IMG/VR virus record: IMGVR_UViG_3300017991_000062
Coordinates: 49,078 to 113,077 of that record
Strand: one strand, 5' to 3'
DNA length: 64,000 bases
Source: a virus
Shown here in pieces: positions 35,123-43,506 of the stretch. A model generated the notes under the pieces. The model did not search any database and was not told the DNA's origin. It saw nothing but the letters and a program-made list of their open reading frames with translations. How positions within the stretch are numbered: position 1 is the first letter of the stretch; each line of letters opens with the position of its first letter. The position numbers were made by a program, and so were the translations under genes.

Positions 35123-35766
35123 GCCCGACCCGCAAGCGGCCGAAGAAGCCCAAGGGCAGGGCGCAACCCAGGTCGGCGGCCACCACCGGCACCGGCAAGG
35201 GCGGCGTCTTCGAGCGAGCTGTCGCGCTCGCCCTGTCGCTGTGGTGGGGCGACGAGAAGGGCCTCCACCATACCGAGCGGAGCTTCCGTCGCACGCCCGG
35301 CAGCGGCGGCATCGACCCGCACGAGTGGCCCGGCGATGTGATGCCCACCCGGCGCTTCGCCCACCTGTGGCCGCTCGTGATCGAGTGCAAGGCCCGCGAC
35401 AGCGAGTTCGGCGACCTCATCGAGCTACTGACCGCGCCCGGCCACAAGCTCTTCGAGTGGATGGACCAGGCGCAGCGGGACGCCCAAGGCGTCGGCCGGT
35501 GGTGGTGGCTCGTGGTGCGCCGTGTTCACTATCCGTGGCTCCTGTTCCAGGACTGGAGGACGTGGCAGCGGCTCACCGGAGAGATGAGCGAGGGGAGCCC
35601 GATGGACGGCGAGCCATTCTTTCGGTTCAGGCGGCCGGGGCCTAGCGCCAGATTCGTGTCTATCTGCCGGTTCGATCCGTTCCTTGAGTCGATCACACCA
35701 GACGCCCTGTGCAGGGCGCTTCCGATCCGGGAGACGAGATATGAGCAGCCGCGACGACGGAGGTAG
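35119..35766 (+). CDS. PD-(D/E)XK nuclease, resolvase-like
   Basis: 215 residues from GTG. After a basic tail (RKRPKKPKGRAQPRS) come GKGGVFERAVALALSLWW (the conserved Glu helix), GSGGIDPHEWPGDVM (Asp motif) and PLVIECKARDSEFGD (the ExK motif). This is the order of Holliday-junction resolvase/RecB-type PD-(D/E)XK nucleases. It sits between SbcC-like and FEN genes, so a role in recombination intermediates or end processing is likely. The precise subfamily is not clear. Confidence 0.68.
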   Translation: MSPTRKRPKKPKGRAQPRSAATTGTGKGGVFERAVALALSLWWGDEKGLHHTERSFRRTPGSGGIDPHEWPGDVMPTRRFAHLWPLVIECKARDSEFGDLIELLTAPGHKLFEWMDQAQRDAQGVGRWWWLVVRRVHYPWLLFQDWRTWQRLTGEMSEGSPMDGEPFFRFRRPGPSARFVSICRFDPFLESITPDALCRALPIRETRYEQPRRRR

Positions 35767-36760
35767 GCGGCCCGCGATCCTGGTCGACGGGCTCAATGTG
35801 CTCTACCGCGGGGCATTCGCGATGCTCCACGGCGGGACTGGGCTATCGGTCGCGCTCGACGGGGAGGAGACCGCCACCGGGGCGGCCTACCGGATGCTCC
35901 GTACCCTGGTCGAAGTGGCGGCCAGCTACGGCGCCCTCCCGGTGGTCTGTTGGGACCCCATCGGCGGCCGGGAGTCGCTGGTGCGGCACAAGCGCTGCAA
36001 GGACTACAAGGCCGGCCGCGAGCCCAAGAACGAACTCGACCGCGACTTCCACCGCGAGGTCCACGACCAGCGGCGGCTCCTGAACGACCTGCTCATCAAG
36101 ATGGGGGTGTGGCAGGCTGTAGCGACGAAGGGGTGGGAGGCTGACGACGTCATCGCCACGCTGGCCCGCCGGCTGCACCGAGGCGGCCCGGTGTTCATCC
36201 TGTCGAACGATAAGGACATGCTCCCGCTGATACAGCTCGACGGCGTCAGCGTCATCAACATCGGCTCGAAGAAGGCGCAGCCCGGCGAGCGCTACGAGCG
36301 CCGTGACCGGGCGTGGTGGGATGAGAAGTACCCCGACACGGCGCCGGGGCAGTGGCTCCAGATGCGGGCGCTGATGGGCGACCGGAGCGACGGCATCGCC
36401 GGGGTGAAGGGCATCGGCGAGGTGTGGGCCTACAAGCTCATCCGTGCCTACGGCAACGCGGTCACGGCGGTGGACTTCGCGGAGAGTATCGAGGCCGACG
36501 ACGGCACGAGCACCGGCCACTTGTCCGGCCCGCTCAAGACGGCGAAGGGCGTCAGGAAGAAGCTGCTCGGGCAGCGGCCCACGGTGGAGTCGGCGCTGGA
36601 CCTGCTGAAGCTGAACGAGAAGGCGCCGTTCACCTGGTATGACCGCGAGCATGACCGCAAGGCGGCGACCCGCGAGCTGCGCCGGCTGCGCTTCAAGTCG
36701 TTCCTCGCCGGCACGCTGCGCCGGCAGTTCGCAGACCTGCTCGCAGCCTGCGCGGCGTAG
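35741..36760 (+). CDS. 5'-3' exonuclease / flap endonuclease (Pol I N-domain type)
   Basis: 339 residues; ATG 35741 lies 26 bp inside the previous gene. Metal-binding motifs: ILVDGLNVLYRG (12-23), KGWEADDVIATLARR (near 130), LSNDKDMLPLI (near 155) and MGDRSDGIAGVKGIGE with a helix-hairpin-helix (near 210-225). Family role: removes RNA primers and flaps at the lagging strand. It partners the phage polymerase, which is a family C enzyme lacking this activity. Confidence 0.9.
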   Translation: MSSRDDGGRRPAILVDGLNVLYRGAFAMLHGGTGLSVALDGEETATGAAYRMLRTLVEVAASYGALPVVCWDPIGGRESLVRHKRCKDYKAGREPKNELDRDFHREVHDQRRLLNDLLIKMGVWQAVATKGWEADDVIATLARRLHRGGPVFILSNDKDMLPLIQLDGVSVINIGSKKAQPGERYERRDRAWWDEKYPDTAPGQWLQMRALMGDRSDGIAGVKGIGEVWAYKLIRAYGNAVTAVDFAESIEADDGTSTGHLSGPLKTAKGVRKKLLGQRPTVESALDLLKLNEKAPFTWYDREHDRKAATRELRRLRFKSFLAGTLRRQFADLLAACAA

Positions 36761-36773
36761 GGAGGCACAGACG

Positions 36774-37382
36774 ATGGAACCGATGGAGCTGGACAAGCTC
36801 GACCGGGTGCGCGCCATGTTGCAGGGCTGCCAGCTCTGCGGCGAGCTGGCCTCGCACCGTCGCCGGGTGGTGTTCGGCGAGGGGCCGCACGACGCCCGCT
36901 GGATGGTGCTCGGTGAGGCGCCGGGCAAGGACGAGGACTTTCGTGGCATCCCGTTCATCGGCCGGGCTGGTCGTAAGGTGTGCCTGGCGATGGACGACGT
37001 GGGGCTCGATGCTGACGACGCCTTCTGGTTCAACGTGCTGTGCTGCCACCCGCCGAAGAACCGCAACCCGAGGGCCGATGAGGTGGCCAACTGTCGTGAG
37101 CGGCTGGAGCTGACGGTCTGCCTGGTGCAGCCCGACGTCATCCTCACCCTGGGCTTGCCGGCTGCTCGCGCGGTGCTCGGACCGGTGGCCAAGGGCCAGT
37201 CGATGCACAAGCTGCGAGGCAAGTTGGTCGATGCCGAGTTCCGCACTCGCAAGCGCGAACACTACTGCCGGATCTTGCCGACATACCATCCAGCGTATAT
37301 CCTACGGCCTGACGGTCGAAGAGAGGAGTCGGTGTGGCGAGAAGACCTCGCACGGCTCCGCGAGCTGGTGGAGGGGAGATGA
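36774..37382 (+). CDS. Uracil-DNA glycosylase, family 4-like
   Basis: 202 residues from ATG after GGAGG. CQLCGE near the N-terminus suggests part of an Fe-S or zinc site. GEAPGKDEDFRGIPFIGRAG (near 45-65) is the active-site water-activating motif of family 4/5 UDGs, and PTYHPAYIL (near 172) is the motif 2 loop. FNVLCCHPPKNRNP carries further Cys. Family role: removes uracil from DNA. A phage repair role fits the neighbours. Confidence 0.85.
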   Translation: MEPMELDKLDRVRAMLQGCQLCGELASHRRRVVFGEGPHDARWMVLGEAPGKDEDFRGIPFIGRAGRKVCLAMDDVGLDADDAFWFNVLCCHPPKNRNPRADEVANCRERLELTVCLVQPDVILTLGLPAARAVLGPVAKGQSMHKLRGKLVDAEFRTRKREHYCRILPTYHPAYILRPDGRREESVWREDLARLRELVEGR

Positions 37383-37672
37383 GATACAAGGTCATCGCCG
37401 AGCGGCTGGCACCGCGCGACCAGGACACGCTCCGGGAGTTGCGGCAGGCCAAGGCCGAGGCCGAGGCTGCTACGGCCAAGGTGACCGCAACTCGGGCGCG
37501 ACTGTGGCGCGACCTCCAGGCTACCTTCGACCTCGACCTGGACACCTTCCACTATCGCATCGACGCGGCTGGCCGGTTGGTGCAGGTGGGAAGTGACTCG
37601 GTTGACGCGACCGAGGAGCAGAGCACCGCTGTCGCCGCCATGCTCGCGCTGGACAGCGAATCGAGGCACTAG
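37379..37672 (+). CDS. Hypothetical coiled-coil protein (97 aa)
   Basis: ATGA overlap with the UDG gene. Residues ~12-45 are a charged helix (LRELRQAKAEAEAATAKVTA), followed by a short alpha/beta end. No family recognised. Confidence 0.65.
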   Translation: MRYKVIAERLAPRDQDTLRELRQAKAEAEAATAKVTATRARLWRDLQATFDLDLDTFHYRIDAAGRLVQVGSDSVDATEEQSTAVAAMLALDSESRH

Positions 37673-37681
37673 GAGGGCAAC

Positions 37682-38428
37682 GTGCACACCGACATCGTTC
37701 GCGAGCTAGAGGCGAGGCTGGTTGACCTGGGCGCGGTGTGGATGCCGACCCCGAATGTGGGCGGCCGGTTCCTTGCCTCGGACCCCATCGGCATCGTCAT
37801 CCACTACACGGGCGGTCCTCATGGCACCGCTGCGAAGTGGCTCTGCAACCCGAAGGCAAAGGCGAGTGCTACCCTGGTCATCCAGCGCGACGGTGGTCTG
37901 TACTGGCTCGTCAACCTGGACCGGATCGCGTGGCACGCTGGTCGGTCGGAGCTTCACGGCCGCTACGGCTGCAATGACTTCACCTGGGGTATCGAGCTGG
38001 AGAACTGGGGACCGATTGTGCGGCGCGGTGATGGATACTACGTCTGGCCGCCTGTGAAGGACGGGGTGCCCCAGTTCCAGCGGCGCTTCAGCGGTGGCGA
38101 GGTGCGCCACTACCCCGAGCATCGCGAGTACGAGTTCTGGGAGGGCTACACCGAGGCCCAGATCGGCAAGCTCAACCAGGTGCTTCAGGCGCTCCTGTGG
38201 CCGTCGCTTATCAACGGCCCGCTCTTTCCCCGCGAGAGCATCGTCGGGCACGAGCACGTCTCGCCAGGCCGCAAGCTCGACCCTGGTCCGGCCTTCCCGT
38301 GGCGCGATGTGCTGCGCGAGGCGTACCACGGAAGCATCGCCGTCGCTGACCTGGACAAGGCCCTGGACGACGAGAGCGACGAAGCGTTCTTCGCCGCGAT
38401 GGGTGCCAAGCCAATCGACCGGAGATGA
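37682..38428 (+). CDS. N-acetylmuramoyl-L-alanine amidase endolysin
   Basis: 248 residues from GTG with AGGAGG upstream. Amidase_2/PGRP motifs: GIVIHYTGG (first zinc His), SATLVIQRDGGLYWLV, AWHAGRSELHG (His), FTWGIELEN and IVGHEHVSPGRKLDPGPAF, which carries the late zinc His and the catalytic Lys/Asp region. No signal peptide is visible, so a holin should release it. The likely holin is at 9070, 28 kb away, so lysis genes are split. No separate cell-wall-binding domain is clear. Confidence 0.88.
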   Translation: MHTDIVRELEARLVDLGAVWMPTPNVGGRFLASDPIGIVIHYTGGPHGTAAKWLCNPKAKASATLVIQRDGGLYWLVNLDRIAWHAGRSELHGRYGCNDFTWGIELENWGPIVRRGDGYYVWPPVKDGVPQFQRRFSGGEVRHYPEHREYEFWEGYTEAQIGKLNQVLQALLWPSLINGPLFPRESIVGHEHVSPGRKLDPGPAFPWRDVLREAYHGSIAVADLDKALDDESDEAFFAAMGAKPIDRR

Positions 38429-38543
38429 GGCGAGGGGGGTAGCAGAGTAGAGGTCGCTTGGAATGGGTGCAGGCCGTGGGGGCTGTGCTCTGTGCACTCT
38501 GCTCATTTGTCGGGATCTGGTTACTGACGGGAGGGAATAGAAG

Positions 38544-39938
38544 GTGAAGCGCAGCCGGCCACAACTTCAGCGCGGGACGTGCCTGTTCGACCTGCACACT
38601 TGGGCCGGCGGCAAGCCTCCCCTCTCGGTGCAGTACTTCGTCAACCGGCATTCGCTGCCTGTGGTGACCGACCCTTCCGACCTGGGCGAGTTCCGAACCG
38701 TGCTGTTCTCCCTGCACACTGCCCGCGACGCGCTCAAGGTGGCGCGGCTCGCTCACCACAAGGCCCCGGGTCAGGAGTGGATTGCCGGCGGCGGCGCCGC
38801 GGTGAACCCGACGCCCGTGTCGTGGCTGATGGACTATGTGCTCGTCGGTGATGGCTTCGAGGCGTTCCCGCTCCTGCTCCAGGGTGAGCGTGAGCTAGAG
38901 GGCCTGTTCGATTGCCAAGCCCGCGACCCGGTGCGCTACCGGGACGAGGGGATCTTCCCCGAGCCGTATGCTCCGCGCAACCTGCTCCTGACCGTGGGCT
39001 GCCGGCATCGGTGCGCGTTCTGCATCAGCCCTTGGAGGCGTCAGTACCGCGAGCAGAGCCCGGCCGTGGTGCAGCGCTTCATCGCTGACGCGCCTTGCTC
39101 GCAGCTCGGGCTCACCACGACCAGCGCGGTCGACGTGTCCTACCACGCCGACCTCCTGGAGTGGCTTCGCGAGCACGGCCGCATCAACAACTCGATGAGC
39201 AACACGGTTCGCGGCGTCTCTGAGGGCGCCCTCACCGGCTGGAAGGGCAACATCCTCTTCGGCCTGGAGGGCATGCGCGAGGAGGTGCGCGGCTTCGTCA
39301 ACAAGCCCATCCCGGAGTCGCTGGCCCTGGAGAAGGTGTTGCTCGCGCTGCGGCACGGGTGGAAGGTGCGGCTCACCTATCAGTTCAACCTCCCGGGCGA
39401 CCGCCCCTCCGGCGTGGAGAACGTGCGCAGCCTGGTCGAGAAGGTACGCCGCGAGCTGCGCAAGGGCCAGCTCGAAGTCTCGTTTATCCCGCATCAGCCG
39501 TCGCCATTCACTCCGATGCAGTGGGAGCGGCCACGGTGGGACGAGGAGACGCGACGGGCGATCCTGGACATGCGCAAGTCCTACTTCGGCAGCGGTAAGA
39601 CCGGCGTGAGCGTGTTCGTGCCGACGCCGCTCGGCGCCCCGAGGTGGGTGACCCAGATCGTGTCCGAGCGCATCCCGGTGACGCCCGGCGTGGTGAAGGC
39701 GATGGATGCCATCCCGGCCACGGCCAGCTTCGAGAAAGCGGTGGACGTGCTGGAGTCCCACGGTGTCGATGCTGCGCGCTGGTTCAGGCGCCAGAGCACG
39801 AACGAGGCGCTCCCCTGGGAGTATGTCGAGGTCCATACCAGTCGCGAGCGTCTGCTCGCGGAGTTCAACAAATTGCGGCGCCGTGTCCAGCGGCGTGAAC
39901 GTCAACGGCCAACTGCGGGGGAATCCGATGCCGCGTAG
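38544..39938 (+). CDS. Radical SAM enzyme of unknown substrate
   Basis: 464 residues from GTG with GGGAGGG upstream. The Fe-S motif is C-x3-C-x2-C in GCRHRCAFCISPW (near 152-160). The upstream ~140 residues (TCLFDLHTWAGGKPPLSV, LVGDGFEAFPLLL) resemble the B12-binding-like N-domain of MiaB/elongator-type or cobalamin-linked radical SAM proteins. The chain overlaps the next gene by 11 bp. Pairing with a PP-loop-methyltransferase fusion suggests joint modification of nucleic acid; this is inference. Confidence 0.72.
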   Translation: MKRSRPQLQRGTCLFDLHTWAGGKPPLSVQYFVNRHSLPVVTDPSDLGEFRTVLFSLHTARDALKVARLAHHKAPGQEWIAGGGAAVNPTPVSWLMDYVLVGDGFEAFPLLLQGERELEGLFDCQARDPVRYRDEGIFPEPYAPRNLLLTVGCRHRCAFCISPWRRQYREQSPAVVQRFIADAPCSQLGLTTTSAVDVSYHADLLEWLREHGRINNSMSNTVRGVSEGALTGWKGNILFGLEGMREEVRGFVNKPIPESLALEKVLLALRHGWKVRLTYQFNLPGDRPSGVENVRSLVEKVRRELRKGQLEVSFIPHQPSPFTPMQWERPRWDEETRRAILDMRKSYFGSGKTGVSVFVPTPLGAPRWVTQIVSERIPVTPGVVKAMDAIPATASFEKAVDVLESHGVDAARWFRRQSTNEALPWEYVEVHTSRERLLAEFNKLRRRVQRRERQRPTAGESDAA

Positions 39939-41328
39939 GAGTGAGGGCCTGTCTGCGGGCCTGGCGGAAAGATACGACGAGGCGATGGTGGTGTTGCTGG
40001 AGCACGAGCCCCCCGAGGGCTACCACCTCGCATTCAGTGGCGGCAAGGACAGCATCGTCCTCAAGGCCCTGGCCGACGACGCGATGGTGCGGTACGACGC
40101 CCACTACAACGTCACCACCATCGACCCCCCGGAGGTGACTGCCTTCATCCGCGAGCACCACCCCGACGTCGTGTGGGACCGCCCCTCGCGTTCGTTCTTC
40201 CGGTGGATGCAGACGCAGGGCTTCCCCCTGCGTCACAAGCGCTGGTGTTGTCGCAAGCTGAAGGAGCGCAAGGCGCCCGGTCGCACGGTGCTGCTCGGGC
40301 TGCGCCACGAGGAGAGTTTCGGGCGGTCGGGCAAGGAGGTCGTCGACACCCGCGGCGACGAGGTACACGTCCACCCGATCCTGGAGTGGTCGAGCGACGA
40401 GGTGTGGGAGTTCATCAGGGCGCGCGGGCTGCCGTATCCGTCGCCCTATGACGAGGGCTTCCACCGGCTCGGCTGTCTGTTCTGCCCGTTCAAGTCGCAG
40501 GCGGTGCGGGATGCCGAGGCGGCTCGCTACCCGAAGTTCGTGCGGGCCTTCGAGCGGGCCTTCGTCCGAGCCTGGACCCGTGGCCAGGAGCGGGGCCTCA
40601 AGGGCTTCGCCCGGTGGCGGTCGGGCGAGGAGATGTTCGCCTGGTGGATGCAGCGCGACGAGAAGCTGCCCCCCATCATCCAGCCCGAGCCCCGGGTGCT
40701 CCCGCCCGTGAAGCGCCGGGTGCTGACCAGCGTGGTGAGCTACCCTGACCGCGGGCCGTGGGGCGACCACGCCTTCCGGGGCAACTGCTCCGGTCACCTG
40801 CTCGTGGACCTGTGCTGCTACTTCGCCCCGGCGTGCGTCATGGACCCGATGGAGGGCAGTGGCACCACCCGCGATGTCTGTGCCGACCTGGGTATCGACT
40901 ACACCGGCTTCGACCTGTCCAATGGCGAGGACCAGAACGTGTTCAAGCAGCCGTGGCAACCGGAGCGGTTCGACCTGGTGTTCTGTCACCCGCCCTACGC
41001 AGACATGATTCCCTATGGCGAGGAACCGCCCTGCCTCTCGACGTTGAAGCCCGCGCAGTTCGGCAAGGTGCTCGTCAAGCTGGCCGAGCTGCTACTCACC
41101 CACGCTGTAGCCGAGGGCGGCCACCTCGCGATCCTGGTCGGCTCGCTGCGGCGCGGTGGGCGCATCTGGAACTTCGCCCGCGACCTCATCGAGTGGCGTG
41201 AGCCGAGCGAGCCAGAGATTATCAAGGTGCAGCACCACGTCACCAGCTCGGCCACGCGCACCGGGATGATGTACGGCAACCCGTTCATCCCCATCGTGGA
41301 CGAGCGCGTCTTGATCTGGAGGAAGTGA
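39928..41328 (+). CDS. Fusion: PAPS-reductase-like PP-loop domain + DNA methyltransferase
   Basis: 466 residues; ATG 39928. N-domain: LAFSGGKDSIVLKAL (PP-loop, near 33-47), KRWCCRKLKERKAPG, LLGLRHEES and GCLFCPFKS, the Cys pairs typical of sulfonucleotide-reductase/DndC-like proteins. C-domain from ~290: FAPACVMDPMEGSGTTRDVCADLG (split here: DPMEGSGTT is the SAM-binding motif I-like loop) and FDLVFCHPPYADMI, motif IV of N6-adenine/N4-cytosine methyltransferases as HPPY. It may install or use a sulfur- or methyl-containing base change in phage DNA. No target-recognition domain is obvious. Confidence 0.75.
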   Translation: MPRRSEGLSAGLAERYDEAMVVLLEHEPPEGYHLAFSGGKDSIVLKALADDAMVRYDAHYNVTTIDPPEVTAFIREHHPDVVWDRPSRSFFRWMQTQGFPLRHKRWCCRKLKERKAPGRTVLLGLRHEESFGRSGKEVVDTRGDEVHVHPILEWSSDEVWEFIRARGLPYPSPYDEGFHRLGCLFCPFKSQAVRDAEAARYPKFVRAFERAFVRAWTRGQERGLKGFARWRSGEEMFAWWMQRDEKLPPIIQPEPRVLPPVKRRVLTSVVSYPDRGPWGDHAFRGNCSGHLLVDLCCYFAPACVMDPMEGSGTTRDVCADLGIDYTGFDLSNGEDQNVFKQPWQPERFDLVFCHPPYADMIPYGEEPPCLSTLKPAQFGKVLVKLAELLLTHAVAEGGHLAILVGSLRRGGRIWNFARDLIEWREPSEPEIIKVQHHVTSSATRTGMMYGNPFIPIVDERVLIWRK

Positions 41329-41510
41329 TGCCCGTCATCGGCCGGCACAGCTTCGGCGCTAAGTGCATCCGCTGCGGTGCTCCGGGCGCCGAGGAAAGCA
41401 AGGTGCGCGCCCCGAGCACTGCGGACAAGCCCGCGAAGATCGGGGCCGGCTACTTCCACGTCGTCCGCAAGTGCAAGCGCTGCGGCTTCACCTGGAAGAA
41501 GAAACAATGA
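41328..41510 (+). CDS. Zinc-ribbon protein (60 aa)
   Basis: ATG in a TGATG junction. CIRCGAPG and CKRCGFTWKKK form a Cys4 ribbon. The ends are basic. Probably a small nucleic-acid-binding or accessory protein of the upstream methyltransferase, by position only. Confidence 0.65.
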   Translation: MPVIGRHSFGAKCIRCGAPGAEESKVRAPSTADKPAKIGAGYFHVVRKCKRCGFTWKKKQ

Positions 41511-41806
41511 GGGCCGCGGCTGTCGCCCTGCTTCTGGTGCTCGTGGGCTGCTATCCCGAGCCGCGGCCATGCCCCGACGTGGCGGCCCTGCGCGAGCGTC
41601 TGAAAGCGCTGGAGGCCGAGGTCGCTGCGATGCACTCCGGGTCGATTCGGTCCTGTGCCATCCTGGCCGAGCGGTGCGAGAGCATGGCGGCCCTCGTGGA
41701 CGGTTCGCTGCGGAGCTTCATCGAGGCTCACGTCGACCCCGCCGAGCGCGCCAGGCGTGAAAACCGGGTGAGCGAGTTCCGAGGCGTCGGTGGTGGCTCG
41801 GACTGA
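41507..41806 (+). CDS. Small lipoprotein (99 aa)
   Basis: ATGA overlap. A type II signal peptide (RAAAVALLLVLVGC) has its lipobox Cys at residue 15. The mature part begins with Pro/Cys residues and is otherwise helical (LRERLKALEAEVAAMH). Alternatives: o-spanin, superinfection-exclusion lipoprotein. It is the third lipoprotein in the window, with 10015 and 53370. Confidence 0.7.
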   Translation: MRAAAVALLLVLVGCYPEPRPCPDVAALRERLKALEAEVAAMHSGSIRSCAILAERCESMAALVDGSLRSFIEAHVDPAERARRENRVSEFRGVGGGSD

Positions 41807-41834
41807 CCTGATGCCCGACAGCCGACCGGATCTG

Positions 41835-41841
41835 GAACTGT
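41835..41841 (+). promoter_or_regulatory. GAACTGT motif, copy 4
   Basis: GGATCTGGAACTGTCC in the 72-bp gap before ATG 41879 (37 bp upstream). A small inverted repeat, CCGCTGCGAGCGG (41852-41864), follows. Confidence 0.4.
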
Positions 41842-41878
41842 CCTGTGCCGACCCGCTGCGAGCGGGTGGAGGAAGACG

Positions 41879-42208
41879 ATGCTGAACAGCGCACAGCTCA
41901 AGGAGGCACTCCAGGCCGCGGCCGAGCCGACGATGCTGACGCCTGCCGAGCGGCGCGGTGCGAACAAGCTGCTCGCGAGCACCGGCTTCGTCCGACGCCT
42001 ACACAAAGCGCTGGACGAGCACACGAAGGAGCGAGTGGTGCGCGCCCCGACGCTGGCGAGTGAGCTGGCCGAGTTGTTCAGTAGCACCACGACCACGGCC
42101 ATCAAGGCGGCCGAACGCCTGTGCGAGCTGTACCTGGTGCTCCCCGCCTTCCCTGACGTGAGATACCTGCGAAGCCCGAAGGCACGGGCGAAGAAGAGGA
42201 GGAGATGA
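41879..42208 (+). CDS. Basic helical protein, possible DNA-binding (109 aa)
   Basis: ATG after GGAGGAAGACG. Mostly helical, with a segment APTLASELAELFSSTTTTAIKAAERLCEL that could be a helix-turn-helix, and a basic end (SPKARAKKRRR). It starts a new transcription unit if the GAACTGT element is a promoter. No specific family. Confidence 0.6.
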   Translation: MLNSAQLKEALQAAAEPTMLTPAERRGANKLLASTGFVRRLHKALDEHTKERVVRAPTLASELAELFSSTTTTAIKAAERLCELYLVLPAFPDVRYLRSPKARAKKRRR

Positions 42209-43074
42209 TGGACTACGACCGCTTCCTGGGCGGCTGGATTGGCGCGGCCCTGGGCAGTGCCCTCGGCCGGTTCACCGAGGGCCAGTCGCCGCAGTGGGTG
42301 GAGGACCAGTACCCCCGCGGCCTGCGCCGCTTCCCCGAGGAGAGCCGGCCCGGCGCCGATGCGATCCTCGCCTACGACACCAGCGACGTCATCTCCAGCC
42401 GGCGCGAGTTCCCGCGGGCGGTCGGCTCCATCGCCAACCCCTACTCGGCCTTCCTGCGCGTCCTGCCGGCCGGCCTCGCCGCCGCGGCGGCCGGGCTCAC
42501 CGAGGCCGAGCTGGACGACATCGCCGTCGAGGCCATGCTCCAGGACCGCGAGCCCAAGCCGGCCGCGGCCATCCTTGGCGCGCTGCTCTACGCCCGGCTC
42601 CTGCGGCAGCTCGTGCTCGGGATGCCGGCCGACGAGGAGATCGACCAGTGTCTCTTCGGCCCCATCGAGCACATCGAGCGGCCGTCGCCGGCCCTGGTGC
42701 TCACCGAGCCCGGCGAGACGCAGACCGAGGCGTGGGGCGTGGCCCGCATCACCGTCACCGAGGGCGTCGGTGCTGGCCTGCGCAGCCTGGAGCGCTTCGA
42801 CTTCCTGGACGACCTGCTCGACCCGAACCTGCTCGCGATGGCGGTCGTCGCCTGGGCGCTCACCACCGACAAGGCGGTCGACCGTGGTCTGGAATACCTC
42901 ATCGCCCGCGGCGGTTCGGCCAGCGACCTCGGCATGATTGGCGGCGCCGTCATCGGCGCCCGCGACGGCTTCAAGGACATCCCCCAGGGCTTCCTCCGGG
43001 GCCTGTCCGAGCTGCCGAGCATGGTCGAGGCCGGGAATCGCCTGTTCAAGGCGGCCGAGGACTACCGGCGGTGA
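42205..43074 (+). CDS. ADP-ribosylglycohydrolase-like protein with altered metal-site residues
   Basis: 289 residues; two adjacent ATGs (42205, 42208) follow AAGAGGAGG. It begins FLGGWIGAALGSALGRFTEG, the typical first helix of the ARH/DraG family. Near 55 it has AYDTSDV where the family has TDDT/S, and near 245 GGSASDLGMIGGAVIGARDG...IP where the family has GGDTDT...GA..GA.YG...IP. Several expected Asp residues are replaced, so it may be inactive or have a different activity. Family role: removes ADP-ribose from proteins or DNA. It could counter a host defence. Confidence 0.6.
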   Translation: MMDYDRFLGGWIGAALGSALGRFTEGQSPQWVEDQYPRGLRRFPEESRPGADAILAYDTSDVISSRREFPRAVGSIANPYSAFLRVLPAGLAAAAAGLTEAELDDIAVEAMLQDREPKPAAAILGALLYARLLRQLVLGMPADEEIDQCLFGPIEHIERPSPALVLTEPGETQTEAWGVARITVTEGVGAGLRSLERFDFLDDLLDPNLLAMAVVAWALTTDKAVDRGLEYLIARGGSASDLGMIGGAVIGARDGFKDIPQGFLRGLSELPSMVEAGNRLFKAAEDYRR

Positions 43075-43373
43075 GGGCTTGGCTCCTGCGGGCTGCGCTC
43101 GTGGCGGCCGTAGCAGCGGCCGGCGCGGGCTGGACGCTGCTACTCGGACGCATGCTGGAGGGATGCTGGAGGGATGCTGATGGCGAAGTACCGACCATGC
43201 GACAACTGCGGAGCGGTTCGCAAGCGCGAGCGCGACCAGGGTATCTGTATCGCGGCGCGCCCCAAGGGCAAGCCGACGCGCTACTACTGCGCGAAGCCGG
43301 GCTGTCAGGCCGCGGCCTCGGCCTACCTGGGCGTCCTGGGCACGACCGACCTCATCCCGAAGTCGGTGCGTGA
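43071..43373 (+). pseudogene. Small membrane-protein gene apparently frameshifted by an 11-bp tandem duplication
   Basis: GTG at 43071 overlaps the previous stop. The frame encodes RAWLLRAALVAAVAAAGAGW (signal/membrane helix), then TLLLGRMLEGC, and continues out of frame through the next gene to 43373. ATGCTGGAGGG occurs twice in tandem (43152-43162, 43163-43173). Deleting one copy gives RMLEGC followed by TGA overlapping the ATG of the next gene, the usual junction in this phage. So the original product was probably about 33 residues. Whether the extended form is made is unknown. Confidence 0.42.
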
Positions 43374-43506
43374 CCGCAGAGCGCGTGAGGCGCGGGAGAA
43401 CCGCGAGGCCGCGGCTGTGCCTGCGCCGGCCGCACCGAAGCCGAAGAAGGCCGTGAAGCGGGCGCGCCCCAAGCCCATCCGGCAGCGGCCGGTCCTGGCG
43501 AGCTGA
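43180..43506 (+). CDS. Zinc-finger protein with basic tail (108 aa)
   Basis: ATG 43180 is chosen because GGAGGG ends 6 bp upstream; an in-frame ATG lies 6 bp earlier. CDNCG (7-10), CIAA, YYCAKPGC form a likely zinc site. The last 50 residues are Ala/Lys/Pro/Arg-rich (PKPKKAVKRARPKPIRQ). TGATG junction with the next gene. Probably nucleic-acid binding. Confidence 0.65.
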   Translation: MAKYRPCDNCGAVRKRERDQGICIAARPKGKPTRYYCAKPGCQAAASAYLGVLGTTDLIPKSVRDRRAREARENREAAAVPAPAAPKPKKAVKRARPKPIRQRPVLAS

